From Umezawaea tangerina (GTDB taxonomy: Bacteria; Actinomycetota; Actinomycetes; Mycobacteriales; Pseudonocardiaceae): 64,000 nucleotides of DNA. The stretch lies in the NCBI RefSeq assembly GCF_003002815.1, contig NZ_PVTF01000007.1, forward strand, positions 546,674-610,673. The letters run 5' to 3'. The notes under the pieces were generated by a model. The model searched no databases. It was not told where the DNA came from and worked only from the letters and a program-made list of their open reading frames with translations. A program made the position numbers and the translations under genes. Each line of letters opens with the position of its first letter. Positions within the stretch are counted from its first letter, which is position 1. Positions 1-9,217 of this stretch are shown one piece after another.

Positions 1-255
1 TCCCAGCTGCTCGACCGGTTCAAGGCCACCAACAGGCTGCCGAAGGCCTCCTACGACCAGCTGACCAAGCAGCTGGCGAAGGCGCGCAAGGCCGAGGCGG
101 AGGGCAAGGACAACAAGGCGCTCCAGGAGCTGCGGGCGTTCCGCACCCTGGCCGTCGGCGTCGCGGACACGGGCGTGCGCTCCGTGCTGGTCCGCGACAC
201 CGACGCGGTGATCGCCCTGATCAACGGCGACCCTGCGCCGTTGCGACGGGAGTAG
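1..255 (+). CDS. C-terminal fragment of a protein with a FIMAH-like helical tail (partial)
   Basis: The window opens inside a gene; frame 1 is open to a TAG at 253-255, giving 84 residues. The visible part is a charged helical stretch (LTKQLAKARKAEAEG followed by KALQELRAF and RDTDAVIALING). That pattern resembles the FIMAH-type helical domain found at the C-terminus of many secreted actinobacterial enzymes. The catalytic part lies outside the window, so no activity can be assigned. It is followed by an 88-base gap before the Ebo-like operon and is probably a separate transcription unit. The family assignment rests on the look of the helices only. Confidence 0.6.
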   Translation, partial: SQLLDRFKATNRLPKASYDQLTKQLAKARKAEAEGKDNKALQELRAFRTLAVGVADTGVRSVLVRDTDAVIALINGDPAPLRRE

Positions 256-343
256 GTCGCACACAGGGTCGGGCGGGCGCGGTCACCCCGCGTCCGCCCG
301 ACCCGGCACCACCCAGCTTTCCCCTGCGAGAAGGGCGGTCGTG

Positions 344-1513
344 ATGTCGGACCAACGGACCGGGCTGTGGCTGATCGGGGCGCGCGGATCGGTGGCGACC
401 ACCGCCGTGAGCGGGCTGCTCGCGCTGCGGGCCGGGCTCGCGCCGCCCACGGGGTGCGTCACCGCGAGACCGGAGCTGGCCGAGGTGGACCTGCCGTCGT
501 GGGACGACATCGTTGTCGGCGGCCACGACGTCGTGACCACCTCGCTGGACAAGCGCGCCGAGCAGCTCGCGCACGCGGGCGTGCTGCCGCACCACCTGCT
601 GCCGTCGCTGGCCGAGGGCCTGCGCGCGGCCGACGCGGAGATCCGCGACGGCTACCACCCGGCCACCCACCGCGGCGCCCAGGCGACCGCGGCCGACCGG
701 CTCACCGCCGACCTCGTGTCCTTCCGGGAGCGGCACGGCCTGGCGCGCGTCGTCGTGGTCAACGTGTCCTCCACCGAACCGCCCGTGCCGCACGTGCCAG
801 AGCACGACGACCTCGCGCTGCTGGAGGCCGCGCTGGCCGACCCGGAGCGGGCCGTCCTGCCGCCCAGCTCGCTGGCCGCCTACGCGGCGCTGCGCGCGGG
901 CTGCCCGTTCGTCGACTTCACCCCGTCCGCCGGCGTCGCGCTGCCCGCGCTGGACCGGCTGGCCGTGGACCTCGGTCTGCCTTATGCGGGCCGCGACGGC
1001 AAGACCGGCGAGACGCTGCTGCGCACCGTCCTCGCGCCCATGTTCACCGCGCGCGGCCTGCGCGTGCGCTCGTGGTCGGGCACCAACCTGCTCGGCGGCG
1101 GCGACGGCGCGACGTTGCAGGACGCGGAGCACGCCGCGAGCAAGCTGGAGTCCAAGGCGCGCGGCCTGGCCGCGCTGCTCGGCGAGCCGGTGACCGCGCC
1201 GCTGCACATCGACAACGTGCCCGACCTCGGCGAGCAGAAGACCGCGTGGGACCACGTGTCGTTCGAGGGGTTCCTCGGCGCGCGGATGAGCCTCCAGTTC
1301 ACCTGGACCGGCCTGGACTCCTCGCTGGCCGCGCCGCTCGTGCTCGACCTGGCCCGGCTGGTGGCCGCCGCGCACGCCGACGGGCAGTCCGGCGCGCTGG
1401 GCGCGCTGGCGTTCTTCTTCAAGGACCCGCTCGGCCACGACGAGCACCGCTTCGCCGAGCAGACCCGCGAGCTGCACGCGTGGGCCCGCGGGCTGGGGAG
1501 GTACGGCGCGTGA
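344..1513 (+). CDS. myo-inositol-1-phosphate synthase-like enzyme of an Ebo-type cluster
   Basis: 389 residues from ATG 344 (GAGAAGGG 8 bases upstream); the GTG at 341 is an alternative. An N-terminal nucleotide-binding signature (LIGARGSVATTA) and a C-terminal DSSLAAPLVLDLARL segment match the inositol-3-phosphate synthase superfamily, which isomerises glucose-6-phosphate using NAD. It differs from the housekeeping actinobacterial Ino1 type and is the first gene of an operon with ebo genes. In cyanobacterial and Pseudomonas ebo clusters the corresponding slot is filled by EboD, a sugar-phosphate cyclase of the dehydroquinate-synthase type. I infer that this enzyme supplies the cyclitol or sugar-phosphate precursor here. 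The true substrate is unknown. Confidence 0.8.
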   Translation: MSDQRTGLWLIGARGSVATTAVSGLLALRAGLAPPTGCVTARPELAEVDLPSWDDIVVGGHDVVTTSLDKRAEQLAHAGVLPHHLLPSLAEGLRAADAEIRDGYHPATHRGAQATAADRLTADLVSFRERHGLARVVVVNVSSTEPPVPHVPEHDDLALLEAALADPERAVLPPSSLAAYAALRAGCPFVDFTPSAGVALPALDRLAVDLGLPYAGRDGKTGETLLRTVLAPMFTARGLRVRSWSGTNLLGGGDGATLQDAEHAASKLESKARGLAALLGEPVTAPLHIDNVPDLGEQKTAWDHVSFEGFLGARMSLQFTWTGLDSSLAAPLVLDLARLVAAAHADGQSGALGALAFFFKDPLGHDEHRFAEQTRELHAWARGLGRYGA

Positions 1514-2358
1514 GGGCCTACGTCGAGCTCGTCCGCGCGCCCGCCGCGCTCACCGTCCTGGGCGACACCGTCGCCGGGGCCGCCGCGTCCGGGAACCCGT
1601 TGCGCGGCAGGCGGGTGCTGCTGCCGCTGGCGTCGGTGGCGCTGTACTGGTCGGGCATGGCCCTCAACGACTGGGCCGACCGCGACCTGGACGCCGTGGA
1701 ACGCCCGGAGCGGCCGGTGCCGTCCGGGCGGATCACGCCGAACCGCGCACTGGCCGTGGCCGCCGGGCTCAGCGCCACCGGTCTCGGGATCGCGGCGTGG
1801 GCGGGCGGCCGGGACTCGCTGAGCGTCGCCGTGCCGCTCGCGCTGGCCATCTGGTCCTACGACACCGTGCTGAAGTCCACTCCGGCCGGACCGCTCGGCA
1901 TGGCCGCGTGCCGGGGACTGGACGTCCTGCTCGGCGCGAGCGGGGCAGGGGGAGCGCTGCCCGCCGCGGCGGCCGTGGCCGGGCACACCCTCGGCGTGAC
2001 GGCGCTGTCGCGCGGCGAGGTGCACGGCGCGTCCGCGTCGGTGGCCCGCGCGGTGCTCGGCGGCACGGCGCTCAGCGCGGTCGCCGCCGTCGTCGGGCCG
2101 TCGGCGTCCTGGCGGCACCGCCTCGCCGGGCTCACCGCCGCCACCGGCTACGCCGTCACCGTCGGCCGCGCCCAGCTCGCCGCCGCGCGCACGCCCGACG
2201 CGGCGTCCGTGCGGACCGCCACCAAGGCGGGCATCCACGGCATGGTCCCGCTCCAGTCCGCGCTCGCGGCGCGCGCCGGGTCGGTCGTGGCGGCCGCCGC
2301 CGTGGCGCTGGCGCTGCCGCTGGCCCGGCGGCTGAGCCGGAAGGTGAGCCCGACATGA
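1510..2358 (+). CDS. eboC: UbiA-family prenyltransferase (EboC-like)
   Basis: 282-residue membrane protein. Its GTG start overlaps the upstream stop as GTGA and has GGGGAGG 8 bases before it. Residues about 50-75 carry NDWADRDLDAVERPERPVPS, the Asp-rich NDxxDxxxD signature that binds the Mg-prenyl diphosphate in UbiA enzymes. Hydrophobic segments follow (for example the runs around ALAVAAGLSATGLGIAAW and SVAVPLALAIWSY). The second Asp motif of classical UbiA proteins is not obvious, as in other EboC-type members. Position directly after the synthase and before EboA/EboE supports a job in lipid attachment or membrane handling of the cluster metabolite. Confidence 0.88.
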   Translation: MRAYVELVRAPAALTVLGDTVAGAAASGNPLRGRRVLLPLASVALYWSGMALNDWADRDLDAVERPERPVPSGRITPNRALAVAAGLSATGLGIAAWAGGRDSLSVAVPLALAIWSYDTVLKSTPAGPLGMAACRGLDVLLGASGAGGALPAAAAVAGHTLGVTALSRGEVHGASASVARAVLGGTALSAVAAVVGPSASWRHRLAGLTAATGYAVTVGRAQLAAARTPDAASVRTATKAGIHGMVPLQSALAARAGSVVAAAAVALALPLARRLSRKVSPT

Positions 2359-3788
2359 CCTTCCACCTCGGCTACGGCACCAACGGCTTCGCCAACCACC
2401 GCCTCGACGACGCCCTCGACATCATCGCCGGCCTCGGCTGCACGTCGGTTGCCCTGACGCTGGACCACCACCACCTCGACCCGTTCGCCGACGACCTGCC
2501 CGCGCGGGTGGCCCACGTCGCCGCGAAGCTCGACCGGCTCGGGCTGCGCTGCGTCGTGGAGACCGGCGCCCGGTTCCTGCTCGACCCGCTGCGCAAGCAC
2601 CACCCGACGCTGGTCAGCGAGGCGCAGGAGGTCCGGGTGGACTTCCTGCTGCGCGCGGTGCGGATCGCCGCCGAGCTCAACGCCGACTGCGTGTCGTTCT
2701 GGTCCGGCATCAAACCCTCCGACGTGCCCGCCGACGAGGCGTGGCGGCGGATGCGCTCCGGCGTCGCCGCCGTCCTGGAGGGCGCCGAACCGCTCGGCGT
2801 CACCCTCGGCCTGGAACCCGAGCCGGGGATGTTCGTGCAGCACCTCACCCAGGCGCTGCGGCTGCGCGAGGAGCTGGGCGCGCCGCCGCTGTTCGGCGTC
2901 ACCCTCGACGTGGGGCACTGCGTGGCCGTGGAACCCGACGACGCGGCCACCTGCGTGCGCCGCGCCGGCGGGCTGCTGGTCAACGTGCAGCTCGACGACA
3001 TGCTGCCCGGCGTGCACGAGCACCTGGAGTTCGGCGAGGGCGAGCTGGACCTGCGCGGCACCCTCGCCGCGCTGGCCTCCGTCGGCTACGTCGGCGTGGC
3101 CGCGGTGGAGCTGCCCCGGCACAGCCACGCCGCGCCCGACGTGGCGCGGCGGGCGGTGGAGGCGTTGCGCGCGGCCATGCCCGACGAGCCCGCCCGGCCC
3201 CGGCACCCGTGGCTGGCCGACGCCCAGCGCGCGGTGCGCCGCGACCCCGCCGTGGTCGGCAGGCTGTTCCCGGCGGTGGGCCGCCGGGTCGGCCGCGGTC
3301 CCGCCCGGCCCGACGACGACCCGCAGGGCCTGGTGCACGGCGGCGTGGAGGACGCCGCCCGCGCCGAGCTGCTCGGCGCGCTGGCCACCGTGCTGGACGA
3401 CGCCGCGCTGTCCGCCGAGCTGCTCTCGCTCTACCGGCAGGGCGACGACGCGGAGAAGCGCGGCGTGCTGCGGGGGCTCGCCCTGGTCGGCGACCGGGCC
3501 GTGGCCGCGGGCCTGGAGATCGTCCGGGACGCGTTGCGCGCCAACGACACCCGGCTGGTCGCCGCCGCGCTCGGCCCGTTCGCCGCCGGGCACCTCGACG
3601 ACCACGGCTGGCGGCACGGCGTGCTCAAGTGCCTGTTCACCGGTGTGCCGCTGACCGCGGTGGCCGGGCTGGACCGGCGCACCGACGACGAGCTGCTGCG
3701 CATGGTCTCCGACTACGCCGCCGAACGCACCGCCGCGGGGCGCGACGTGCCCGCCGACGCGGCCCGCCTGCTCGGGAGGGGTGAGTGA
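2355..3788 (+). CDS. fusion: sugar-phosphate isomerase-like TIM barrel + EboA domain
   Basis: 477 residues, ATG overlapping the eboC stop (ATGA). Residues 1-270 form a xylose-isomerase/AP-endonuclease-2 type TIM barrel with metal-ligand motifs such as LEPEPGM, TLDVGHC, VNVQLDD and a final AVELPRHSH. From about residue 283 (HPWLADAQRAV...VGRLFPAVGRRVG) the sequence switches to the EboA family of helical-repeat proteins. These two domains are usually separate genes. An in-frame ATG at 3177 with GTGGAGG upstream could start a free EboA from the same mRNA. EboA has no proven biochemical role; in cyanobacteria ebo genes are needed for export of the scytonemin monomer. Confidence 0.85.
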   Translation: MTFHLGYGTNGFANHRLDDALDIIAGLGCTSVALTLDHHHLDPFADDLPARVAHVAAKLDRLGLRCVVETGARFLLDPLRKHHPTLVSEAQEVRVDFLLRAVRIAAELNADCVSFWSGIKPSDVPADEAWRRMRSGVAAVLEGAEPLGVTLGLEPEPGMFVQHLTQALRLREELGAPPLFGVTLDVGHCVAVEPDDAATCVRRAGGLLVNVQLDDMLPGVHEHLEFGEGELDLRGTLAALASVGYVGVAAVELPRHSHAAPDVARRAVEALRAAMPDEPARPRHPWLADAQRAVRRDPAVVGRLFPAVGRRVGRGPARPDDDPQGLVHGGVEDAARAELLGALATVLDDAALSAELLSLYRQGDDAEKRGVLRGLALVGDRAVAAGLEIVRDALRANDTRLVAAALGPFAAGHLDDHGWRHGVLKCLFTGVPLTAVAGLDRRTDDELLRMVSDYAAERTAAGRDVPADAARLLGRGE

Positions 3789-3789
3789 G

Positions 3790-3972
3790 ATGTGCCATGC
3801 CGACCTGCCCGTGACGGCACCGGCGGACGGCCTCGTCCAGTCCGAAGTGGACGGCGCGCCGCGACCCGATCCCGCCGGCTTCCCGGGGTGGAGCGGCAGG
3901 CCGGTGCCGGACGACCTGCCCGGCGCCGCGGCCCTGTTCCCCGGTTTCGCGCCGCGCGGGGGTGACCGGTGA
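3790..3972 (+). CDS. small ORF of unknown function within the Ebo-like operon
   Basis: 60 residues from ATG 3790 (GGGAGG at about 3774-3779); a GTG at 3781 is in the same frame but too close to the ribosome site. It begins MCHADLPVTAPADG and is Pro/Gly-rich, with no helix, signal or domain I recognise. Its stop overlaps the eboE start (TGATG), so it is translationally coupled. The slot is where the TatD-like hydrolase gene (eboB) sits in some ebo operons, and no TatD gene is present. The MCH... opening weakly recalls dienelactone-hydrolase N-termini, so it could be the stub of a deleted gene. Coding status is probable, function unknown. Confidence 0.5.
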   Translation: MCHADLPVTAPADGLVQSEVDGAPRPDPAGFPGWSGRPVPDDLPGAAALFPGFAPRGGDR

Positions 3973-5120
3973 TGGACCTGTCCTACTGCACCAACGTCCA
4001 CCCCGCCGAGGACCTGCGCGGCGTCCTCGCCCAGCTCGACCGGTTCGCCCTGCCGGTGCGCCGCCTGCTCGGCACCGACCACCTCGGCCTCGGCCTGTGG
4101 CTGTCCGCCGACGTCGCCGGGGGCCTCGCCGGGGACCCGGCGTCGCGGCGGCGGCTGCGCGCCGAGCTGGACGCGCGCGGACTGGAGGTCCGCACCCTCA
4201 ACGCCTTCCCCTACGGCGGTTTCCACGACGCCGTGGTGAAGCACTCGGTGTACCGGCCGCGCTGGACCGACCCGGAACGGCTGCGCTACACCACCGACTG
4301 CGCCACCGTGCTCGCCGACCTGCTGCCCGACACCGCCGTGGACGGCACGATCTCCACGCTGCCGCTGGGCTGGCGCACCCCGTGGACCTCCGCCGACGAC
4401 GCCGCCGCGTTCGCCGCGCTCGACGAGCTGACGCGGGTGCTGCGCGCGCAGGCGGCGTGGACAGGCAAGCCGATCGCGCTGGCCGTGGAACCCGAACCGG
4501 GGTGCGTGCTGGACACCGTGCACGACGCGGTGACCCGGCTCGCCGGACGGGTGGACCCCGACCACATCGGGATCTGCCTGGACACCTGCCACCTCGCTGT
4601 GTCCTTCGCCGACCCGGCCGCCGCCGTGGCCGAGATCGCCGCCGCCGGGCTGCGCGTGGTCAAGGTGCAGGCGTCCGCGGCGCTGGAGGTCACCCGGCCC
4701 GGCACGCCGGAGGGCCGCCGCGCGCTGGCCGCGTTCACCGAACCGCGCTACCTGCACCAGGTCCGCGAACTCAGCGGGGGAGTGGTACTGGCCTCCGACG
4801 ACCTGCCGCAGGCCCGCCGCGAGCTGCCCGGCCGCGACCCGTGGCGGGTGCACTTCCACGTGCCGCTGCACGCCCGCCCCGCCGCGCCCCTGTCGGCGAC
4901 CACCGACGTGCTGCGCGAGGCCGTGCGGGCGCTGGCCGCCACCGGGCCGCTGCCGCACGTGGAGGTCGAGACCTACACGTGGAGCGTCCTGCCCGGTGCC
5001 GTCGGGCAGGACGACACCGGGCTGGTGCGCGGCATCGCCGCCGAGCTGCGCTGGGCGCGCGAGCACCTCGGCGCACTGGAGACCGTCCCGTCGACAGCAG
5101 GAGAAGGAGCGCGCCCGTGA
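3972..5120 (+). CDS. eboE: metabolite traffic protein EboE (AP-endonuclease-2-like TIM barrel)
   Basis: 382 residues from ATG 3972. The N-terminus [13 protein letters not shown] is the hallmark of EboE proteins. Later metal-ligand-like segments typical of the xylose-isomerase-like barrel fold are [40 protein letters not shown] and [13 protein letters not shown]. The enzymatic reaction is not known for any EboE; genetic data from cyanobacteria tie the operon to moving a metabolite precursor across the inner membrane. The start codon overlaps the stop of the small upstream ORF, and the gene ends 4 bases inside the next start (GTGA). Confidence 0.9.
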   Translation: MDLSYCTNVHPAEDLRGVLAQLDRFALPVRRLLGTDHLGLGLWLSADVAGGLAGDPASRRRLRAELDARGLEVRTLNAFPYGGFHDAVVKHSVYRPRWTDPERLRYTTDCATVLADLLPDTAVDGTISTLPLGWRTPWTSADDAAAFAALDELTRVLRAQAAWTGKPIALAVEPEPGCVLDTVHDAVTRLAGRVDPDHIGICLDTCHLAVSFADPAAAVAEIAAAGLRVVKVQASAALEVTRPGTPEGRRALAAFTEPRYLHQVRELSGGVVLASDDLPQARRELPGRDPWRVHFHVPLHARPAAPLSATTDVLREAVRALAATGPLPHVEVETYTWSVLPGAVGQDDTGLVRGIAAELRWAREHLGALETVPSTAGEGARP

Positions 5121-6511
5121 AACCGCTGGTCGTGATCGACGTCGTCGGGATGACCCCGGCGCTGCTGCCGCACATGCCCAACCTCGCCGGACTGGGCTGG
5201 CGGGCGGAGCTGGGCACCGTGCTGCCCGCCGTCACGTGCAGCGCCCAGTCCACGTTCCTCACCGGCCTCACGCCCGCCGAGCACGGGATCGTCGGCAACG
5301 GCTGGTACTTCCGCGACGTCGGCGAGGTGCACCTGTGGCGGCAGCACAACCGCCTGGTGGGCGGGGAGAAGCTGTGGGAGACCGCGCGCCGCGCGCACCC
5401 CGGCTACACCGCCGCCAACGTCTGCTGGTGGTACGCGATGGGCGCGACCACCGACGTGACGATCACCCCGAGGCCGATCTACCACGCCGACGGCCGCAAG
5501 TCGCCCGACGCCTACGTCCGGCCGCCCGAGCTGCACGACCGGCTCGTGGCGGACCTCGGCGAGTTCCCGCTGTTCCAGTACTGGGGGCCGACGGCGTCGA
5601 TCGCCTCCAGCCGCTGGATCGTCGGCGCGGCCCGCAAGATCCTCGCCGAGCAGCACCCCGACCTGCTCCTGGTCTACGTGCCGCACCTGGACTACGACCT
5701 CCAGCGCTTCGGCCCCGACTCGCCGGAGGCGGTGGCCGCCGCGAGGGCCGTGGACGCGGAGGTCACGCCCCTGCTGGTCGACGCGCTCGGCGCGGGCGCC
5801 ACCGTGGTCGCCCTGTCCGAGTACGGCATCACCGCGGCGCGCCGGTCGGTGGACGTGAACCGGGCGCTGCGCGCGGAGGGCCTGCTGGAGGTCTACACCC
5901 AGGCGGGCATGGAGTACCTGGACCCGTGGACGTCGCGGGCCTTCGCCGTCGCCGACCACCAGGTCGCGCACGTCTACGTCGCCGACCCCGCCGACCTGCC
6001 CAGGACCAAGGCGGTCGTCGAGGCGCTGCCCGGCGTCGACCGCGTCCTGGACCGCGCCGGGCAAGCCGCGGAGGGGCTCGACCACGATCGCTCCGGCGAG
6101 CTCGTCGCCATCGCCGAGCCCGACGCGTGGTTCACCTACTACTACTGGCTCGACGACGACCGCGCGCCGGACTTCGCGCGCGGCGTGGAGATCCACCGCA
6201 AACCCGGCTACGACCCGGCCGAGCTGTTCTTCGACCCCGCCGACCCGTTGGCCAAGGCCAAGGCGGGGCTGAACCTCGTGCGCAAGAAGGTCGGGCTGCG
6301 GTACGCGATGAACGTCGTGCCGCTCGACCCCGCACCCGTGCGCGGCACCCACGGCCGCCTCCCGGACAGCGCCGCCGACGGACCTGTGCTGCTGTGTTCG
6401 GACACCACCGTCGGGCCGCGCGAGAGGATCGCCGCGACCGAGGTCAAGGACTTCCTGCTGGAACTGCAGGGACTGCGGGCACCCGCGGTGCACACGAGAG
6501 GAGAGCTGTGA
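5117..6511 (+). CDS. alkaline phosphatase/nucleotide pyrophosphatase-family hydrolase (EboF-type position)
   Basis: 464 residues, GTG start with GGAGAAGGAG upstream and GTGA overlap with eboE. The alkaline-phosphatase superfamily core is visible: first metal ligand in [15 protein letters not shown], nucleophile region [20 protein letters not shown] (Ser/Thr nucleophile), [19 protein letters not shown] and a late [15 protein letters not shown] with a metal-binding His/Asp. Family members cleave phosphodiester or pyrophosphate bonds with two zinc ions. In ebo operons a protein of this family is the last core gene, so I infer it removes a phosphate or diphosphate group from the pathway intermediate. 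No signal peptide is seen, so it should be cytoplasmic. Confidence 0.85.
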   Translation: MKPLVVIDVVGMTPALLPHMPNLAGLGWRAELGTVLPAVTCSAQSTFLTGLTPAEHGIVGNGWYFRDVGEVHLWRQHNRLVGGEKLWETARRAHPGYTAANVCWWYAMGATTDVTITPRPIYHADGRKSPDAYVRPPELHDRLVADLGEFPLFQYWGPTASIASSRWIVGAARKILAEQHPDLLLVYVPHLDYDLQRFGPDSPEAVAAARAVDAEVTPLLVDALGAGATVVALSEYGITAARRSVDVNRALRAEGLLEVYTQAGMEYLDPWTSRAFAVADHQVAHVYVADPADLPRTKAVVEALPGVDRVLDRAGQAAEGLDHDRSGELVAIAEPDAWFTYYYWLDDDRAPDFARGVEIHRKPGYDPAELFFDPADPLAKAKAGLNLVRKKVGLRYAMNVVPLDPAPVRGTHGRLPDSAADGPVLLCSDTTVGPRERIAATEVKDFLLELQGLRAPAVHTRGEL

Positions 6512-7521
6512 TGAGCCGACCCGTCACCCTGTTCACGGGCCAGTGGGCCGACCTGCCGTTCGAGGAGGTCTGCCGTCTCGCCGCCGGGTGGGGCTACGAC
6601 GGGCTGGAGATCGCCTGCTCCGGCGACCACTTCGAGGTCGACCGGGCGCTGGCCGAGCCCGACTACGTGCCCGCCAAGCTGGCGCAGCTGGAGTCGCACG
6701 GGCTCAAGGTGTTCGCGATCTCCAACCACCTCGTCGGCCAGGCCGTGTGCGACGACCCGATCGACGAGCGGCACCGCAACATCCTGCCCGCCCGCATCTG
6801 GGGCGACGGCGAGCCCGAGGGCGTGCGCAAGCGCGCCGCCGCCGAGATCGCCGACACCGCCCGCGCGGCGGCGAAGCTGGGCGTGGACACCGTCGTCGGC
6901 TTCACCGGGTCGAAGATCTGGAAGTACGTGGCGATGTTCCCGCCGGTGTCGCAGGCCGTGATCGACGACGGCTACACCGACTTCGCCAACCGGTGGAACC
7001 CGATCCTCGACGTGTTCGACGAGGTGGGCGTCCGCTTCGCCCACGAGGTCCACCCGTCCGAGATCGCCTACGACTACTGGACGACCCGCAAGTCGCTGGA
7101 CGCGCTGGGCAACCGCCCGGCCTTCGGCCTGAACTGGGACCCGTCGCACTTCGTGTGGCAGGACCTCGACCCGGTCGGCTTCATCCTCGACTTCGCCGAC
7201 CGGATCTACCACGTCGACTGCAAGGACACGAAGAAGCGGTTCGACGGCCGCAACGGCCGCCTCGGTTCCCACCTCGCCTGGGCGGACCCGCGGCGCGGCT
7301 GGGACTTCGTGTCGACCGGCCACGGCGACGTCCCGTGGGAGCAGTCGTTCCGCGCGCTCAACGCCATCGGCTACACCGGACCCATCTCGGTCGAGTGGGA
7401 GGACGCCGGGATGGACCGGCTGCGCGGCGCCGAGGAGGCCGTGAAGTTCATCAGGGGGCTCGTGTTCGACCCGCCCGCCGCGGCGTTCGACGCCGCGTTC
7501 GCCACCCGCGAAGAATCCTGA
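6511..7521 (+). CDS. sugar phosphate isomerase/epimerase-like TIM barrel protein
   Basis: 336 residues, ATG overlapping the preceding stop (TGATG) and preceded by GAGAGGAGAG. It is a xylose-isomerase-like barrel: [18 protein letters not shown] near the N-terminus, then the metal-ligand series [38 protein letters not shown] and [11 protein letters not shown]. These match cytosolic epimerase/isomerase proteins of the IolE/IolI/tagatose-epimerase superfamily. The substrate cannot be read from sequence. Coupling to the EboF-like gene puts it in the same pathway, perhaps acting on an inositol- or keto-sugar-derived intermediate. Confidence 0.85.
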   Translation: MSRPVTLFTGQWADLPFEEVCRLAAGWGYDGLEIACSGDHFEVDRALAEPDYVPAKLAQLESHGLKVFAISNHLVGQAVCDDPIDERHRNILPARIWGDGEPEGVRKRAAAEIADTARAAAKLGVDTVVGFTGSKIWKYVAMFPPVSQAVIDDGYTDFANRWNPILDVFDEVGVRFAHEVHPSEIAYDYWTTRKSLDALGNRPAFGLNWDPSHFVWQDLDPVGFILDFADRIYHVDCKDTKKRFDGRNGRLGSHLAWADPRRGWDFVSTGHGDVPWEQSFRALNAIGYTGPISVEWEDAGMDRLRGAEEAVKFIRGLVFDPPAAAFDAAFATREES

Positions 7522-7535
7522 GAGGACAGCCTGCA

Positions 7536-8372
7536 ATGACGCACAGCCCGTCCAGAAGAGCAGTTCTCGGCGCACTGGGGGCGGCCGCGGCCGTCGCGGC
7601 GCTCCCCGGCGCCGCCGCCGCGACCGGCGGCGGCCACCACCGCGTGCCCCGCGAGTCGATCAGCATCCAGCTCTACACGCTGCGCGGGATCATCGGCGAC
7701 AACCCGGCGCCGGTCTTCGAGGCGCTGGCCGACATCGGCTACCGCAAGGTGGAGCTGGCCGGGACCTACGGCCGCACCGCGGAGGAGCTGGCGAAGCTGC
7801 TGCGCCGCTACCACCTGGCGTCGACGTCCGCGCACGTGGGCATCGACGGTGACCTGGACAAGGTCGTCGCCGACGCGAAGGCGCTGCGCAACACCTACGT
7901 CGTGGTGCCCTACGTGAACTACCCGACGCTGGCCGAGTGGGTGTCGTTCACCCAGCGGCTGGACGCGGCGTCGAAGGTGCTGCGCAAGGCCGGGCTGAAG
8001 CTGGGGTACCACAACCACGCACACGAGTTCGCGCTCCTGGAGGGCAAGCGCCCCTACGACGTGATCACCAAGGGCACGTCCCGCCGGGACGTCCACCTCG
8101 AGATCGACCTGTACTGGGCGATCACGGCCGGGGTCGACCCGGTGGAGGTGTTCCGGCAGAACCTGCCGCGCGTGCGCCAGTTCCACGTCAAGGACCGCAA
8201 GCCCGACGGGAGCTTCGCCGACCTGGGCAAGGGCACGATCGACTTCGCCCGCATCTTCCGCGGCACCTGGCACCAGCACGTGGACGAGTACATCGTCGAG
8301 AACGACGAGCCGGTAGACGCGCTCGTGACGGCCGAGGTCGGGTACAAGTACCTGCGCGACATCAGGTTCTGA
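7536..8372 (+). CDS. Tat-exported sugar isomerase-like TIM barrel protein
   Basis: 278 residues, ATG 14 bases after the previous stop with AGAGGACA upstream. The N-terminus (SRRAVLGALGAAAAVAALPG, then AAAATGG) is a twin-arginine signal peptide, so the barrel is secreted folded. The mature part has SIQLYTLRGIIGDNP, HNHAHEF, LEIDLYWAITAGVDP, FHVKDRKPDGSFADLG and EYIVENDEP, all standard metal-ligand strands of the xylose-isomerase-like superfamily. Last gene of the operon; a 15-bp hairpin follows at 8407. Export suggests that part of the pathway, or sugar scavenging, occurs outside the membrane. Confidence 0.88.
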   Translation: MTHSPSRRAVLGALGAAAAVAALPGAAAATGGGHHRVPRESISIQLYTLRGIIGDNPAPVFEALADIGYRKVELAGTYGRTAEELAKLLRRYHLASTSAHVGIDGDLDKVVADAKALRNTYVVVPYVNYPTLAEWVSFTQRLDAASKVLRKAGLKLGYHNHAHEFALLEGKRPYDVITKGTSRRDVHLEIDLYWAITAGVDPVEVFRQNLPRVRQFHVKDRKPDGSFADLGKGTIDFARIFRGTWHQHVDEYIVENDEPVDALVTAEVGYKYLRDIRF

Positions 8373-8406
8373 CCGGGCCGCGCGCTCCCGGTCGGGGCGC
8401 GTGGTG

Positions 8407-8441
8407 GACGGGGTGGCGCGGGCGGTCCGCGCCACCCCGTC
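8407..8441. terminator. bidirectional hairpin terminator
   Basis: A perfect 15-bp stem (GACGGGGTGGCGCGG with its complement at 8427-8441) with a 5-base loop lies between the convergent ends of the Ebo-like operon and the SnoaL-like gene. It could stop transcription from both sides. Confidence 0.75.
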
Positions 8442-8445
8442 GCCG

Positions 8446-8886
8446 TCAGCGCTCCCGGTTCATGATCGGACGGCGGAAGCTGCCGTAGGTGTACTTCCCG
8501 GTGATCCGCAGCTGTTCGTCGAAGTGGAAAAGGTCCGTGCCCTCCCAGCTCATCCGCCTGCCGTAGCCCGCGCGGAGGAACCAGCGCAGCACCGCACCGG
8601 AACCGCGGGTGTGCTCGGGCGCGAGGTCGATCCTGCACGTCCAGCGGATGGCCGCCCGCCGGGCGGGCTCGTCGATGAGCCGGTCGTGCTCGTCGAACGT
8701 GATCAGGCCGAACCGCCCCGAGAACAGCGGCTCGAACGCCGCCCTGATCTCACCGCGCCCGCGGTGGGTCTTCCCGTCGCCGGGCAGGTACTCGGCGTCC
8801 TCGGCGAAGAACTCCATGGCCCGGTCGAGGTCCTGCACGTTGAAGCTCTCGACGAACCGGTCGATGGTGCTCGCTGTCGTGGTCAT
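8446..8886 (-). CDS. SnoaL-like/NTF2-fold protein
   Basis: 146 residues from the ATG at 8886 (GGGAG about 10 bases upstream). The sequence pattern (IDRFVESFNVQDLDRAMEFF, HRGRGEIRAAFEPLF, DEHDRLIDEP, MSWEGTDLFHFDE..I) is the cone-shaped alpha+beta barrel of the SnoaL/NTF2 superfamily, which includes isomerases, small hydrolases and many non-catalytic binders. It is a single gene convergent with the Ebo operon and has no partner that would suggest a substrate. Confidence 0.8.
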   Translation of the reverse strand: MTTTASTIDRFVESFNVQDLDRAMEFFAEDAEYLPGDGKTHRGRGEIRAAFEPLFSGRFGLITFDEHDRLIDEPARRAAIRWTCRIDLAPEHTRGSGAVLRWFLRAGYGRRMSWEGTDLFHFDEQLRITGKYTYGSFRRPIMNRER

Positions 8887-9217
8887 CTGGGCGTTCTCCC
8901 GCTCGGCGCTCGTCTTCCGCGGCACAGTCTGCCTCCCCACCACTTGCCGGTAGTCACCCCCGCGGGTGAGACGGGGCCACCGCGCGGTGTGAGGACGGGA
9001 GCGCGCCGCCGGGGAGGCCCGCACCGGGATCTGGCCGGCGCGGCTGGTCGTCCGCGCACAACCCGGCCGCGCGGGTTTGCGCCCGAGCCCAAACCGCCGC
9101 GGTGATCGGCTCGATAGGTTCGGAGGAGCCGGCGAGCCCTGGTGCCGCCGTGCGATCACCCGGCGCGGACCCAGCGGGGTCCGACGCTGTCCGACGAACG
9201 ACCACAAGGGATTCCCC
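8887..9217. other. divergent intergenic region, 331 bases
   Basis: Lies between the divergent SnoaL-like and lipoprotein-hydrolase genes and must hold both promoters. The only structured element I see is an inverted repeat TCACCC(4)GGGTGA at 8954-8969. I see no convincing gene in it. Confidence 0.5.
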
